This document shows, one piece after another, positions 10,117-20,847 of a stretch of DNA of 64,000 bases. The DNA is taken from the NCBI GenBank assembly GCA_902619485.1, contig CACNEF010000001.1, positions 124,001 through 188,000 of the forward strand. Direction: 5' to 3'. A model generated the notes under the pieces. That model saw only the letters and a list, made by a program, of their open reading frames with translations. It was not told where the DNA came from and made no database searches. Each line of letters starts with the position of its first letter. Positions within the stretch are counted from its first letter, which is position 1. Made by a program: the position numbers and the translations under genes. The stretch is from an uncultured SAR116 cluster alpha proteobacterium (GTDB lineage: Bacteria > Pseudomonadota > Alphaproteobacteria > Puniceispirillales > Marisalimonadaceae).

Positions 10117-10171
10117 GTTAATGTAATACTTAATGTGCCCTAAAGCAATAGCTTGGCAAAAATTTAATATT

Positions 10172-11269
10172 TTAAAAGTTATGAATTGGCACAAGCTTAT
10201 TAATTTGAGATTTTCTTATTTTTTCACTATTTGACTTTAACTGCCCACAAGCAGCATAAATATCTTGTCCCCTTGGCTTTCTTATTGGAGAGGCAAATCC
10301 GGCATCCATCAAAATTTTAGCAAAGTTATCAATATTTTTCTGAGTTGATGTCTCAAACAACGACCCTGGCCAAGGATTAAAGGGAATTAAATTTATTTTA
10401 GATGGTATACCATTAATTAATTTTATTAAATTGATGGCGTCATCTGAAGTATCATTCACATCTTTTAACATTACATATTCCCATGTAATTCTTCTGGAGT
10501 TAGATAATTTAGGATAATTCCTACAGGATTTTATCAATGTTTGTAAATTATATTTTTTATTAATTGGAACTAATTTATTTCTCAATTCGTCATTAACAGC
10601 ATGAAGTGAGATAGCTAAATTAACACCTAACTCAATTCCAGTTTTTTCGATGTTTGGAATAATACCTGATGTAGATAAAGTAATTCTTCTTCTTGAAATG
10701 GCAATACCATCATCAGACATCATAATCTTTATTGCTTTGCAAACTTCATCATAATTAAGTAATGGTTCTCCCATACCCATCATTACAATGTTAGTTACTT
10801 TTCTATTATTCTTTCCTGAAGGCCAATCATTTAGATGGTCCATAACAATCATCAATTGTCCGATAATTTCACCTGATGTTAGGTTTCTTACTAAAGCCTG
10901 TGTTCCAGTATGACAAAATGAGCAATTAAGAGTACAACCTACTTGACTAGAAAGACAAACAGTTCCTCGATCATCCTGTGGTATATAGACAGTCTCTACT
11001 TCAGAATTATCTTTTAATTTTATCAACCATTTTATAGTACCATCTGTGCTAATTTGCATTTCAGAAATTTGAGGTCTGGAAATTAAAGAAATATCATTTA
11101 GCAATTCCCTAGTAGATTTTGAGATATTATTCATTTCATAAAATGATTTTAATCCAAAACAATACATCCATCTCCAGATTTGAGAAGCTCTAAATTTTGG
11201 GAGATTTTTGTTTTTACAAAAATCTTGTAATTCAACAAAACTAAAATCAATAAGATCCTGTTTAAACAT
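10172..11269 (-). CDS. rlmN: 23S rRNA/tRNA adenine-C2 methyltransferase RlmN
   Basis: Radical-SAM enzyme that methylates C2 of A2503 in 23S rRNA and A37 in some tRNAs. The iron-sulfur cluster motif CxxxCxxC is C112, C116, C119 (CTLNCSFC); [10 protein letters not shown] is the SAM-binding segment; a conserved Cys near residue 341 (YAACGQL) is the expected methyl-carrying Cys. 365 residues is the usual length. It lies 27 bases after the ialB-like gene on the same strand. The neighbourhood ialB, rlmN, argG is, from memory, a common alphaproteobacterial arrangement. Confidence 0.96.
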   Translation of the reverse strand: MFKQDLIDFSFVELQDFCKNKNLPKFRASQIWRWMYCFGLKSFYEMNNISKSTRELLNDISLISRPQISEMQISTDGTIKWLIKLKDNSEVETVYIPQDDRGTVCLSSQVGCTLNCSFCHTGTQALVRNLTSGEIIGQLMIVMDHLNDWPSGKNNRKVTNIVMMGMGEPLLNYDEVCKAIKIMMSDDGIAISRRRITLSTSGIIPNIEKTGIELGVNLAISLHAVNDELRNKLVPINKKYNLQTLIKSCRNYPKLSNSRRITWEYVMLKDVNDTSDDAINLIKLINGIPSKINLIPFNPWPGSLFETSTQKNIDNFAKILMDAGFASPIRKPRGQDIYAACGQLKSNSEKIRKSQINKLVPIHNF

Positions 11270-11296
11270 TATAAATATCTCATAAATTGTTTTTGC

Positions 11297-11809
11297 TTAA
11301 GAACAATTTTTGTCAATTAATCTAAGTGCTTTTGTAAAACCTGACAATGAATAAGTGTCGATAATTTTATTGCCAGGAGTAGATATGCCCGTAACTATTA
11401 ATTTTTGCCCCCTCCTCATTGATTGAACCAAAAATCTATCAATTTTAGAACTTTCAGACCATGCTCTATCATCCACTGGAAATAATTTTGTTTTCTTTCC
11501 GTCAACATCAAATATTACATCTTTATTTTTTTTAAAATTAAAACCTGCCTTAATAGATACTTCATGATTAGTTCCATTTTTTATGTTTGTTACAAAAACA
11601 TAGGGTTTTCCTCTGTTGTCTTTATTAAATTTACCTTCAGTCCTTATTGGCTCAGAAGTAATAAAACAGGTTTTTGTATTATCTATTTTTGTTGAATATG
11701 CCTTCCAATATTTTTCTGTACCCAACAATTTTGTTTCACTAAACGCATGAGTTGTATAAAGAATTGATACTGTCATAAAAAACAGAATTTTGTAGAATTT
11801 GTAAATCAT
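11297..11809 (-). CDS. Invasion-associated locus B (IalB) family exported protein
   Basis: Small periplasmic protein of the IalB family, widespread in free-living alphaproteobacteria in spite of the name; molecular role unknown. From the ATG at 11809 a compact signal peptide (MIYKFYKILFFMTVS to about AFS) precedes a mature part with a W-x-x-Y-like opening, a Cys in KTCFITSEP and a C-terminal Cys (DKNCS) that can form the family's disulfide. An upstream in-frame ATG at 11836 adds nine residues but has no ribosome site and lengthens the signal peptide awkwardly, so the inner start is preferred. Same strand and close to rlmN; divergent from argG. Confidence 0.8.
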   Translation of the reverse strand: MIYKFYKILFFMTVSILYTTHAFSETKLLGTEKYWKAYSTKIDNTKTCFITSEPIRTEGKFNKDNRGKPYVFVTNIKNGTNHEVSIKAGFNFKKNKDVIFDVDGKKTKLFPVDDRAWSESSKIDRFLVQSMRRGQKLIVTGISTPGNKIIDTYSLSGFTKALRLIDKNCS

Positions 11810-12060
11810 TATCCCAAATCTCTTTAAAATAATCATAGACTATGCAAATTTATGACCATATCAATTTTATTTAAATAAAATAAATTTTTTTTAGTACAAT
11901 ATATAACATAACATACAATATTTATTAATAGTGACAACCCTTTAATAAATAAGATTACTTAAGAATATTAAAAAATTTATTTTACATAATTACAAAGTTA
12001 TAATTTGAAGCTATACATAAAATTGTAATTTCTGATAATTTTGTAACATAAGGAAAAAGA

Positions 12061-13287
12061 ATGCCAAATGAAAATTCTAAAATAAAAAAAATAGTTTTAG
12101 CTTATTCTGGAGGACTTGATACATCAGTTATTTTAAAGTGGTTGCAAGACAATTATCAATGTGAAGTTGTAACTTTCACAGCTGATATTGGTCAAGGTGA
12201 AGAAGTAGAGCCTGCTAGGAAAAAGGCTGAATTATTAGGTGTAAAGGAAATTTTCATTGATGATTTAAAAGAAGAATTTGTAAAAGATTTTGTTTTTCCC
12301 ATGTTTAGGGCAAATGCTTTATATGAGGGTGTTTATCTACTAGGTACATCTATAGCTAGACCTCTGATTGCTAAAAGGCAAATAGAAATTGCTAATTTGA
12401 CAGGTTCTGATGCTGTATCACACGGAGCTACAGGTAAAGGAAATGATCAAGTAAGATTTGAATTAGGTTACTACAGCTTACAACCAAATATCAAAGTAAT
12501 TTCCCCCTGGAGAGAATGGAACCTATCCAGTAGGACAAACCTGATTAAATACGCAGAAGAAAATCAAATAAAAGTTCCCAAAGATAAAAGAGGTGAAGCA
12601 CCTTTTAGTGTTGACGCAAACTTATTACACATATCAGCTGAAGGAAAAATTCTTGAAGATCCTTGGGTTGAACCCGAAGAGTTTATTTATTCCAGAACTA
12701 AGTCACCTTTTGACGCTCCAAATAAACCAACAGAAATAACATTAGAGTTTTTGAATGGTGATCCAGTAAGTTTAAATGGGAAAGATTTATCTCCGGCTAA
12801 AATGTTACATCAATTAAATATTTTGGGAGGAGAAAATGGTATAGGAAGAATAGATTTAGTTGAAAATAGATTTGTTGGAATGAAATCCAGAGGCGTTTAT
12901 GAAACACCTGGTGGTACAATTCTCTTTCATATGCGAAGAGCAATTGAGTCTATAACTTTAGACAGAGGTGCTGCACATCTTAAAGATGAGTTAATGCCAA
13001 AATATGCTTCTTTAATATATAATGGTTTCTGGTTTTCTCCTGAAAGAGAAATGTTACAATCAGCAATTGATAAATCTCAGAAGAACGTATCTGGTACTGT
13101 ACGAGCAAAACTTTATAAAGGCAACGTTATAATTACTGGAAGAAAATCACCATTTTCTTTATATAGCGAGAGCTTAGTAACTTTTGAAGAAGGAACAGCT
13201 GATTATAATCATTCAGATGCAGAAGGTTTCATCAAATTAAATGCTCTTAGACTTAGAGTAAAAAAATTGATTGAGAACTCTAAATAA
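12061..13287 (+). CDS. argG: Argininosuccinate synthase
   Basis: Joins citrulline and aspartate with ATP to give argininosuccinate in arginine synthesis. The N-type ATP pyrophosphatase P-loop is [12 protein letters not shown] near residues 12-23; later conserved stretches include [15 protein letters not shown] and the C-terminal [13 protein letters not shown]. 408 residues is typical. AAGGAAAAAGA before the ATG is a good ribosome site. argF and argD are also in this window but argH is not, so the arginine genes are scattered. Confidence 0.97.
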   Translation: MPNENSKIKKIVLAYSGGLDTSVILKWLQDNYQCEVVTFTADIGQGEEVEPARKKAELLGVKEIFIDDLKEEFVKDFVFPMFRANALYEGVYLLGTSIARPLIAKRQIEIANLTGSDAVSHGATGKGNDQVRFELGYYSLQPNIKVISPWREWNLSSRTNLIKYAEENQIKVPKDKRGEAPFSVDANLLHISAEGKILEDPWVEPEEFIYSRTKSPFDAPNKPTEITLEFLNGDPVSLNGKDLSPAKMLHQLNILGGENGIGRIDLVENRFVGMKSRGVYETPGGTILFHMRRAIESITLDRGAAHLKDELMPKYASLIYNGFWFSPEREMLQSAIDKSQKNVSGTVRAKLYKGNVIITGRKSPFSLYSESLVTFEEGTADYNHSDAEGFIKLNALRLRVKKLIENSK

Positions 13288-13291
13288 AAAA

Positions 13292-13519
13292 TTATTTAAT
13301 ACAAACTGGACCTATTGAACCATCCTTCGAAACTTGTTTTAAAACAACCTTACCATTTTGAGCTAATACGTAACTATCTTTTAATTTTCCAGATAAACAG
13401 TCTTTTGGTTTTACAAAACTATATTTAATTGGACCAGATTTAGAAGCCTCAACTAGGAATTCTTTAACATGTGGTTGTTCAAGGGCTAGAACTGAATAAA
13501 TTGCTATAAAAAATATCAT
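13292..13519 (-). CDS. Small exported protein of unknown function (75 aa)
   Basis: I do not recognise this protein. Residues 1-12 (MIFFIAIYSVLA) look like a short signal peptide. The mature part is about 60 residues, with Lys, Ser and Val, and two Cys (KDCLSG and the near-terminal PVCIK) that could form one disulfide in the periplasm. AGAGGAG lies 7 bases before the ATG, one of the best ribosome sites in the window, which argues that it is a real gene. It converges on argG with a 4-base gap. Confidence 0.7.
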   Translation of the reverse strand: MIFFIAIYSVLALEQPHVKEFLVEASKSGPIKYSFVKPKDCLSGKLKDSYVLAQNGKVVLKQVSKDGSIGPVCIK

Positions 13520-13623
13520 TTTGTTTCTCCTCTTTTATATTATAGCTTATTTCATTATTAGATGGCTATAGTTTGACAAAATTAGACGAAATTTTGGCAA
13601 TTATATTAATTTAGGAGATTAAA

Positions 13624-14637
13624 GTGAAAAAAGAATTTTTAAATATACCAAAAAACATGCAGGCTATAGAAATAGAAGAATTTGGGAAAGCTGAGAATTT
13701 AAAACTTTGTATTAGACCAACTCCTCAAATTTCTAATAATCAAATATTAATTAAAGTATCGTTTGCTGGAGTTAATAGACCAGATATTTTGCAAAGACAA
13801 GGTAATTACAGAGTTCCTGAAGATGCATCAGACTTACCTGGTTTAGAAGTTTCTGGAATAGTGGTTGAAATAAAAGGTTCTAGTGTAAAATTTAATGTTG
13901 GCGATAAAGTTTGCGCACTTTGTCATGGTGGTGGATATGCCGAATATGTTGCTGTAGACGAGGGTCACTGTATGCCATTACCTAAGGGCTATTCGATGGC
14001 GGAAGCAGCATGTATACCAGAAACTTTCATAACAGTTTGGAGCAATTTATTTATGAGAGGGAAATTAGAAAAGAATGAAAGTGTCCTAATTCATGGTGGT
14101 GCAAGTGGTATAGGTACAACTGCAATTCAATTGGCTAAACACTTTGGTGCTAAAGTTTATGCAACTGCTGGACGCGATGAAAAATGTCAGGCCGTAGAAA
14201 AACTAGGAGCTATAAAATGTTTTAACTATAAAACAAAAGAATTTGAGAACGAGATAAATCAGCTTACAAATGAACAAGGTGTAGATGTAATTTTGGATAT
14301 GGTTGCAGGACCCTATATTTCGAGAAATTTAAAATGTCTAGGTGTTAATGGAAGGTTAGTTATAATTGCTGTTCAGGGTGGAATTAAGGATGAAGTGAAT
14401 TTTGCAAATATCATGATTAAAAGACAAACAATAACAGGATCAACATTGAGACCTCAACCATCAAAAAGAAAAACAGAATATGTAAATAGTTTAATTAAAA
14501 ATGCTTGGGAATATTTAGAAAAAGGTAAAATTAAACCAATAATTCAAAAAGAATTTCTATTAAGCGATGCGAGTAAAGCACATAAGGCTCTTGAAAAAGG
14601 AGATCACATTGGAAAATTTATTATGAAAGTTTCATGA
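13624..14637 (+). CDS. Zinc-free NAD(P)H:quinone oxidoreductase (PIG3 type)
   Basis: MDR-superfamily reductase that uses NADPH to reduce quinones or enals. It has a GroES-like N-domain without zinc ligands (VSFAGVNRPDILQRQGNY), and a Rossmann domain with HGGASGIGTTAIQLAKHFGAKV near residues 158-178. Length 337 is normal. The GTG at 13624 is chosen because TTAGGAG lies 5 bases before it; an inner ATG at 13657 (MQAIEIEEFG) would match the shortest family members. Exact substrate unknown. It converges on prpE. Confidence 0.85.
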   Translation: MKKEFLNIPKNMQAIEIEEFGKAENLKLCIRPTPQISNNQILIKVSFAGVNRPDILQRQGNYRVPEDASDLPGLEVSGIVVEIKGSSVKFNVGDKVCALCHGGGYAEYVAVDEGHCMPLPKGYSMAEAACIPETFITVWSNLFMRGKLEKNESVLIHGGASGIGTTAIQLAKHFGAKVYATAGRDEKCQAVEKLGAIKCFNYKTKEFENEINQLTNEQGVDVILDMVAGPYISRNLKCLGVNGRLVIIAVQGGIKDEVNFANIMIKRQTITGSTLRPQPSKRKTEYVNSLIKNAWEYLEKGKIKPIIQKEFLLSDASKAHKALEKGDHIGKFIMKVS

Positions 14638-14645
14638 AGTTTAAA

Positions 14646-16532
14646 TTAATAGCCTAATGGTTTTAAAGCCTCTTCAATTTCTTTAAAAACCTGTGGATTA
14701 TCAACAGTTGCAGGCATTTCCCATTCAACTTTATCTGCTATTTTTCTTATAGTGGCTCTTAAAATTTTTCCAGATCTAGTCTTTGGAAGAGCAGAAACAA
14801 CAGCCACTGATTTAAATGCAGCAACTGGCCCTATTTCATTTCGAACTAAATCTACAACTTCTTTACACACATCTTCATTAGTTTTATTACATCCTCTATT
14901 CAAGCAAATCAATCCTAGTGGGACTTGTCCTTTTAAATAATCTGAAACACCCACAACTGCACATTCAGCTACATCTACATGATTAGATAAAGTTTCTTCC
15001 ATTGCGCCTGTCGAAAGCCTATGACCTGCAACATTTATTACATCATCAGTTCTTGACATAATATATAAATAACCATCTTCGTCTTGATAACCCGCGTCTC
15101 CAGTTTCATAGAAACCTTCAAAAGTTGATAAATAAGCCTCTATAAATCTATCATCTGCATTCCACAAACTAGGTAAAGATCCTGGTGGCAAAGGTAATTT
15201 TATTGAAATTGCTCCTAATGTTCCTTTTGGAACCTCATTGCCATCCTCTGATAAAACCCTAACATCATATCCTGGCATAGCTAAAGTTGGGGAACCAGTT
15301 TTAATTGGAAGCGGTTCTATACCTAGAGGATTTGCTGCCACAGGCCATCCAGTTTCAGTTTGCCACCAATGATCAATTATAGGAATATTTAATTTTTTTT
15401 CCAGCCACAACACCGTATCAGGATCAGCTCTTTCTCCAGCAAGAAATAGAGACTGTAAAGATGTTAAATCAAATTTTTTAATAAACTTCCCATTAGGATC
15501 ATCTCTTTTAACAGCTCTTAGAGCTGTTGGAGCTGTAAATAATACCTTGACCTTATACTCAGAAATAATTCTCCAAAATGTCCCAGCATCTGGTGTCCCA
15601 ACAGGTTTCCCTTCAAATAAAATTGTCGTGCAACCATGAAGCAAAGGTGCATAAACGATATAAGAATGACCAACCACCCATCCGATATCCGACGCAGCCC
15701 AATACACATCACCGGGTTCTACATTATAAATATTTTTCATTGACCATTTTAGAGACACCGCATGTCCTCCATTGTCCCTAACAACTCCTTTAGGTTTTCC
15801 AGTTGTTCCTGATGTATATAAAATATATAAAGGGTCGTTTGCTTGTACTTCAACAGGATCAGTCAATGAAACATCTTTAACAACCTCATTCCAATCTACA
15901 TCTTGGCCCGGAATAAGCTCAACATTTAGGGCTTCACGTTGATAAATGATGCATTTTTCCACTTGATGACTGGCAATTTTAATTGCGTTGTCAAGTAAGG
16001 GTTTATATTCAACAATTCTATTTGGTTCATGCCCGCACGATGCTGACACGATTATTTTTGGCTTACAATCATCAATTCTTACAGCTAGTTCATTTGAAGC
16101 AAACCCCCCAAATACAACAGAATGAATTGCTCCTAGTCTAGAACAAGCTAGCATGGCCACCAACGCTTCAGGTATCATTGGCATATAAATGATTACACGA
16201 TCCCTCTTTAAAACTCCTAATTTTTTAAGTGCTCCAGCAAAAATTGTAACTTGATGTTTAAGTTCTAAATAGGTGATTTTCTTTTTTGTGTTTGTAACTG
16301 GACTATCATACAAAATTGCGTCTTGTTCACCTCTCCCATTTAGGACATGTCTGTCAACTGCATTGAAACATGTATTCAAAATTCCATCTGGATACCATTT
16401 AAAAAATGGTTTGTTATCATCATCTAATATCTTTGTAGGTTTTCTTCCCCAATGAATATTATCAGATTGTTCTTTCCAAAATTTTTTTGGGTCTTTTTGC
16501 CAATTATTATAAATTTCTTTGTAATTTCCCAA
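14646..16532 (-). CDS. prpE: Propionyl-CoA synthetase (PrpE-like)
   Basis: AMP-forming acyl-CoA ligase that activates propionate to propionyl-CoA, feeding the carboxylase and mutase genes next to it. It has the acetyl-CoA-synthetase N-terminal domain (FWKEQSDNIHWGRKP), the AMP loop YTSGTTGKPKG, the WWQTETGWP motif and the C-terminal [17 protein letters not shown] with the Lys that acetylation silences. The WW/GWP pattern and short N-terminus fit PrpE better than Acs; a separate Acs is at 32074. Start: GGAGG (16542-16538) stands 5 bases before TTG at 16532 (MGNYKEIYNNW), giving 628 residues; an upstream TTG at 16547 lies ahead of that ribosome site and is less likely. Last gene of the propionate operon. 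Confidence 0.9.
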   Translation of the reverse strand: MGNYKEIYNNWQKDPKKFWKEQSDNIHWGRKPTKILDDDNKPFFKWYPDGILNTCFNAVDRHVLNGRGEQDAILYDSPVTNTKKKITYLELKHQVTIFAGALKKLGVLKRDRVIIYMPMIPEALVAMLACSRLGAIHSVVFGGFASNELAVRIDDCKPKIIVSASCGHEPNRIVEYKPLLDNAIKIASHQVEKCIIYQREALNVELIPGQDVDWNEVVKDVSLTDPVEVQANDPLYILYTSGTTGKPKGVVRDNGGHAVSLKWSMKNIYNVEPGDVYWAASDIGWVVGHSYIVYAPLLHGCTTILFEGKPVGTPDAGTFWRIISEYKVKVLFTAPTALRAVKRDDPNGKFIKKFDLTSLQSLFLAGERADPDTVLWLEKKLNIPIIDHWWQTETGWPVAANPLGIEPLPIKTGSPTLAMPGYDVRVLSEDGNEVPKGTLGAISIKLPLPPGSLPSLWNADDRFIEAYLSTFEGFYETGDAGYQDEDGYLYIMSRTDDVINVAGHRLSTGAMEETLSNHVDVAECAVVGVSDYLKGQVPLGLICLNRGCNKTNEDVCKEVVDLVRNEIGPVAAFKSVAVVSALPKTRSGKILRATIRKIADKVEWEMPATVDNPQVFKEIEEALKPLGY

Positions 16533-16560
16533 ATTCACCTCCACCAAAGACTAAAAACAA

Positions 16561-18735
16561 TTATTTCATTCTAGCTTTCCTAAAATTATGCATTCTCATT
16601 AATTGTTCGGCTGCTTTATTTATTGTTGTTGATGCAGCATCAGGAATAGGTGTGCCGGGTCCAAAGATTGCTGCAACACCAGCGTCATATAAAAATTGGT
16701 AATCTTGTGCAGGGATTACACCTCCACAAACTACAAGAATATCATCAGCTTGTCTTTTTTTTAGCTCTTCTATTAATTCAGGTATCAATGTTTTATGACC
16801 TGCTGCTAGAGAGGATACACCAATGACGTGCACCCCTAAATCTATAGCAAGATTAACAGCCTCTTTAGGAGTTTGAAACAAAGTACCAATTTCGACAGAG
16901 AAACCAATATCTGTAAAAGCAGATGCAATTACTTTTGCTCCTCTATCATGACCATCTTGTCCAAGTTTAGCCATAAAGATTTTCGGATTTTCACCTGCAA
17001 TATTTTTAAAATTAGATAGAGCAATATTCACCTCTTTAAAGTCTTCTTCATTTTGATAAGAACTTTTATATACATCTTTAATTATATCTTGTTTTACTCC
17101 ATAACGACCATAGACTTCTTCTAGAGCATAAGACACCTCACCAACAGTTGCTCTTGCCTTAATTGCAACAATTGTCAAATCTAATAAGTTACCTTTATTT
17201 TCTTTTGCAGCTTGTTTTAAGTTTTGTAATGCTTTGTTGACTTCTTTAGAATTTCTAGCTTGTTTTATTTCATTTAATTTTTTAATTTGCTCTTCACGAA
17301 CTGCTTTATTATCAATATCTAAAACGTCTACCTTTTCTTTTTCATCTGATTTATATTTGTTCACTCCTACAATTACTTGTTCTCCAGAATCAATTTTTGC
17401 TTGACGTTTTGTCGCGGAAATTTCTATTTCAGATTTTGGGAAACCATTAATTACAGCTACAGTCATACCTCCCATTTCTTCGATTTTTTCAATTAATTCA
17501 TTAGATTTATCAATTAACTCTTTTGTCATACTCTCAACAAAATAACTACCTGCAAGTGGATCCACTGTATCTGTAATACCTGTTTCATGTTGAAGGATTA
17601 ATTGAGTATTTCTAGCTATTTTAGCAGAAAATTCAGTGGGCAAACCTATTGCTTCATCAAATGAATTTGTATGTAAAGATTGTGTCCCCCCTAAAATAGC
17701 CGCTAGAGCTTCAATAGTAGTTCTAATAATATTATTGTAAGGATCTTGCTCTTGTAAACTTGCCCCAGACGTTTGACAATGAGTCCTAAGCATTTGTGAT
17801 TTTGGATTTTGACAATTAAACAACTTTTTTGTCCATTGTGACCATAAATATCTCGCTGCTCTCAATTTAGCAGCTTCCATAAAAAAATTCATTCCTATAG
17901 CAAAGAAAAAGGATAATCTAGGTGCAAAATCATCAACAAATAACCCACTTTTTGTTGCTGCTCTTATGTATTCTAATCCATCTGCAATGGTAAAAGCTAA
18001 TTCTTGAACGAGAGAGGCACCTGCCTCCTGCATATGATAACCTGAAATAGATATAGAATTAAATTTTGGCATTTCTTTTGATGTAAAATTGATAATATCA
18101 GAGACAATTCTCATAGACGGTTCTGGGGGGTAAATATAAGTATTCCTAACCATGAATTCTTTAAGAATATCATTCTGTATAGTTCCGCTAAGTTCTCTTG
18201 TACTTACACCTTGTTCTTGTGCCGCAACTATATAACCTGCTAACACAGGAAGAACTGCTCCATTCATTGTCATTGATACCGACATTTTATCAAGAGGAAT
18301 ACCATCAAAAAGAATTTTCATATCCTCTACACTATCTATAGCAACACCAGCTTTGCCTACATCTCCATATACCCTCTCATGATCTGAATCGTAGCCCCTG
18401 TGAGTTGCTAGATCAAAAGCAACTGACAAACCTTTTTGTCCAGAGGCCAGATTTTTTTTATAAAATTTATTCGATTCTGAAGCTGTTGAAAAACCAGCAT
18501 ATTGCCGAATTGTCCAAGGTCTACCTGTATACATTGTGGCTTTAGGGCCTCTTAAAAATGGAGGTTCACCAGGATAGCTATCAAGATGACTAATATTTTC
18601 ATTGTCTTCTGAAGTGTATAATGGCTTTATATTAATTCCTTCTGGTGTGTCAATGAAGATATTATCAACATTTGGAGTTTTTAACTCATTAATAGCGTTT
18701 TTCTTCCAGTTTTCTAAATTATCTTTTTTCTCCAT
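16561..18735 (-). CDS. Methylmalonyl-CoA mutase (single-chain, B12-dependent)
   Basis: Adenosylcobalamin enzyme converting (R)-methylmalonyl-CoA to succinyl-CoA. The 724 residues hold both the N-terminal TIM-barrel substrate domain ([27 protein letters not shown]) and the C-terminal cobalamin domain with the base-off His motif DGHDRG near residues 593-598, followed by the GVSSLAAGH and CGGVIP strands. This resembles the large catalytic subunit (MutB/Mcm); no small subunit and no MeaB chaperone gene are nearby. It sits between pccA (24-base gap) and prpE (28-base gap to the chosen start). Confidence 0.96.
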   Translation of the reverse strand: MEKKDNLENWKKNAINELKTPNVDNIFIDTPEGINIKPLYTSEDNENISHLDSYPGEPPFLRGPKATMYTGRPWTIRQYAGFSTASESNKFYKKNLASGQKGLSVAFDLATHRGYDSDHERVYGDVGKAGVAIDSVEDMKILFDGIPLDKMSVSMTMNGAVLPVLAGYIVAAQEQGVSTRELSGTIQNDILKEFMVRNTYIYPPEPSMRIVSDIINFTSKEMPKFNSISISGYHMQEAGASLVQELAFTIADGLEYIRAATKSGLFVDDFAPRLSFFFAIGMNFFMEAAKLRAARYLWSQWTKKLFNCQNPKSQMLRTHCQTSGASLQEQDPYNNIIRTTIEALAAILGGTQSLHTNSFDEAIGLPTEFSAKIARNTQLILQHETGITDTVDPLAGSYFVESMTKELIDKSNELIEKIEEMGGMTVAVINGFPKSEIEISATKRQAKIDSGEQVIVGVNKYKSDEKEKVDVLDIDNKAVREEQIKKLNEIKQARNSKEVNKALQNLKQAAKENKGNLLDLTIVAIKARATVGEVSYALEEVYGRYGVKQDIIKDVYKSSYQNEEDFKEVNIALSNFKNIAGENPKIFMAKLGQDGHDRGAKVIASAFTDIGFSVEIGTLFQTPKEAVNLAIDLGVHVIGVSSLAAGHKTLIPELIEELKKRQADDILVVCGGVIPAQDYQFLYDAGVAAIFGPGTPIPDAASTTINKAAEQLMRMHNFRKARMK

Positions 18736-18759
18736 ACAAATCTCTTACTTTTATAATTT

Positions 18760-20829
18760 TTATTTAAATGAAAACTCCATAATGACTTGTTCAACAGATA
18801 ACGTGTCACCTTCTTTATAATTGATTTTTTTAATAGTGCATTGTTTTGGAGCAACTAATGTATTCTCCATTTTCATTGCCTCTACAACACATAAAGATTG
18901 CCCTTCTTCAATAATCTGATTTTCTTTAACTAGTATTTTAATTAATTTTCCTGGCATTGGGCAGATTAATAGATTTGATTTATCTAAGTTTTTTATTGGT
19001 TTCATAAATTTATGATAATCAGCTACGTGTTTAGGAAACACATTTACCGACATTGTAATTCCTCTATATTGAAACTCGATATTAGTATTTTTGCAATTTA
19101 ATCTACATTGAATATTTTGAGGTTCATTTGATGGATCTTGTGAGTTTATTTTGAATGTAACTAATTTTTTTATAAAATCTTGGTACACTTCAATTGTAAA
19201 AAAATCATCAATCAGACCGTTTGTTATTTGATTTTGCATTGGCTTTATACAAACAAAAGGCAAATTTAAATTATCTTTATTGATCATATATTTCAATTTT
19301 GAAGGATTTTGTGGGGATTGCTTGTAATGAAGATAAACTTCCCACTCATCAGAAATCTGATCATTTTCAAAAATTTCAAAATTTTTTGAAATTTCACAGA
19401 TATGATATGCTAAAACTAAAGATCCTAGGGTCCACTCCAATTTCTTGTTTGGAATTATTCCTTGAAATCCTTCTCTAAATTCCTCTTCTATAAATGCAGT
19501 GTTTATATCGCCAGATTTAAATCTTTTATTTGATAAAATAGCTGAAAGAAAGGATATATTATGATCTATCCCTTCAAGTAAAAAGTTGTCTAAGTCAGAT
19601 TCCATTCTATTAATGGATAAATCACGTGTTTTCCCCCAAGAACATAATTTTGCAATCATAGGATCATAGAACATTGATACATCATCACCTTCTCTAACTC
19701 CAGTGTCATTTCTAGTAATTGTGCCATCCAGATGTTGCGTTTCTTTAGGTGGATTATATTTAGTCAATCTTCCAATCGAGGGTAGAAAGTTTTTGTAAGG
19801 ATTTTCTGCATATATTCTAGTTTCAATTGCTGAGCCATTTAAACAAACATCATTTTGGGTAATTTCTAGTTTTTTTCCATATGCTATTTTAATCATCTGC
19901 TCTACTAAATCTATACCCGTGATTAATTCAGTAACAGGATGCTCAACTTGAAGACGTGTATTCATCTCTAAAAAATAAAAGTTTTTATTTTTATCGACTA
20001 TAAATTCAACTGTACCAGCGCTACTATAGCCAACTTTTCTTGATAATTGAACGGCTTGATCACCCATTTTTTTTCTTGTTTGTTCGTCTAAAAAAGGTGA
20101 CGGCGCCTCTTCAATTACCTTTTGGTTTCTTCTTTGAATAGAACATTCTCTCTCACCTAAATAAATTACATTGCCAAAATTATCTGCTAATACTTGTATT
20201 TCAATATGTCTTGGTTCGGTGATAAATTTTTCTATAAAAATACGTTTGTCACCAAAACTCTTAAGAGCCTCACTTGAAGCTCTTTCAAAATTATCTTCTA
20301 CCTGATCACTTGAAAATGCAATACGCATACCTTTGCCGCCGCCACCCGCACTAGCCTTTATCATTACCGGATAGCCTATTTCATCTGCAATCTTTATTGC
20401 TTCATTTTTATTCTTTATTATTCCAATATGACCGGGAACAGTATTGACATTTGCTGACTTAGCGATTTTTTTAGATTCAATCTTATCTCCCATTAATGCT
20501 ATCGCTGATTTTGAAGGGCCAATAAAAGTAATTCCAGCTTTATTTAAAGCTTCTGGAAAACTAGAGTTTTCTGATAAAAATCCATACCCTGGATGCAAAG
20601 CGTCACATTTATTTTCTATACAAGCATTAATTATCAAATCGGCTCTAAGATAACTCTCTGAAGCTGGAGATGGTCCTAGATAAACTGCTTCATCTGCTAA
20701 ACGAACATGTTCTGCATACCTGTCAGCATCTGAAAAAACTGCAACAGTTTTAATTTTCATTTTTTTTGCAGTTTTAATTATTCTACAAGCTATTTCTCCA
20801 CGATTTGCAATTAAGATTTTTTTAAACAT
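18760..20829 (-). CDS. pccA: Propionyl-CoA carboxylase alpha subunit (biotin carboxylase + BCCP)
   Basis: Carboxylates its biotin with ATP and bicarbonate for transfer by PccB to propionyl-CoA. Domains: biotin carboxylase at about 1-450 (KILIANRGEIACRI; the glycine-rich ATP loop KASAGGGGKGMRIAF; EMNTRLQVEHPVTE), a BT/linker region, and a C-terminal biotinyl domain with EAMKMEN where K653 is the biotin site. 689 residues is normal for PccA and too long for AccC. The start ATG has no visible ribosome site, so translation may depend on pccB, whose stop is 18 bases upstream. Confidence 0.95.
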   Translation of the reverse strand: MFKKILIANRGEIACRIIKTAKKMKIKTVAVFSDADRYAEHVRLADEAVYLGPSPASESYLRADLIINACIENKCDALHPGYGFLSENSSFPEALNKAGITFIGPSKSAIALMGDKIESKKIAKSANVNTVPGHIGIIKNKNEAIKIADEIGYPVMIKASAGGGGKGMRIAFSSDQVEDNFERASSEALKSFGDKRIFIEKFITEPRHIEIQVLADNFGNVIYLGERECSIQRRNQKVIEEAPSPFLDEQTRKKMGDQAVQLSRKVGYSSAGTVEFIVDKNKNFYFLEMNTRLQVEHPVTELITGIDLVEQMIKIAYGKKLEITQNDVCLNGSAIETRIYAENPYKNFLPSIGRLTKYNPPKETQHLDGTITRNDTGVREGDDVSMFYDPMIAKLCSWGKTRDLSINRMESDLDNFLLEGIDHNISFLSAILSNKRFKSGDINTAFIEEEFREGFQGIIPNKKLEWTLGSLVLAYHICEISKNFEIFENDQISDEWEVYLHYKQSPQNPSKLKYMINKDNLNLPFVCIKPMQNQITNGLIDDFFTIEVYQDFIKKLVTFKINSQDPSNEPQNIQCRLNCKNTNIEFQYRGITMSVNVFPKHVADYHKFMKPIKNLDKSNLLICPMPGKLIKILVKENQIIEEGQSLCVVEAMKMENTLVAPKQCTIKKINYKEGDTLSVEQVIMEFSFK

Positions 20830-20847
20830 TATATACTTCTATTATTA

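Noticed and set aside
10105-10130. TTAA-N8-TTAAC as a CtrA site before the BI-1-like gene
   Set aside because: Spacing is 8 where CtrA sites have 7; not convincing by eye.
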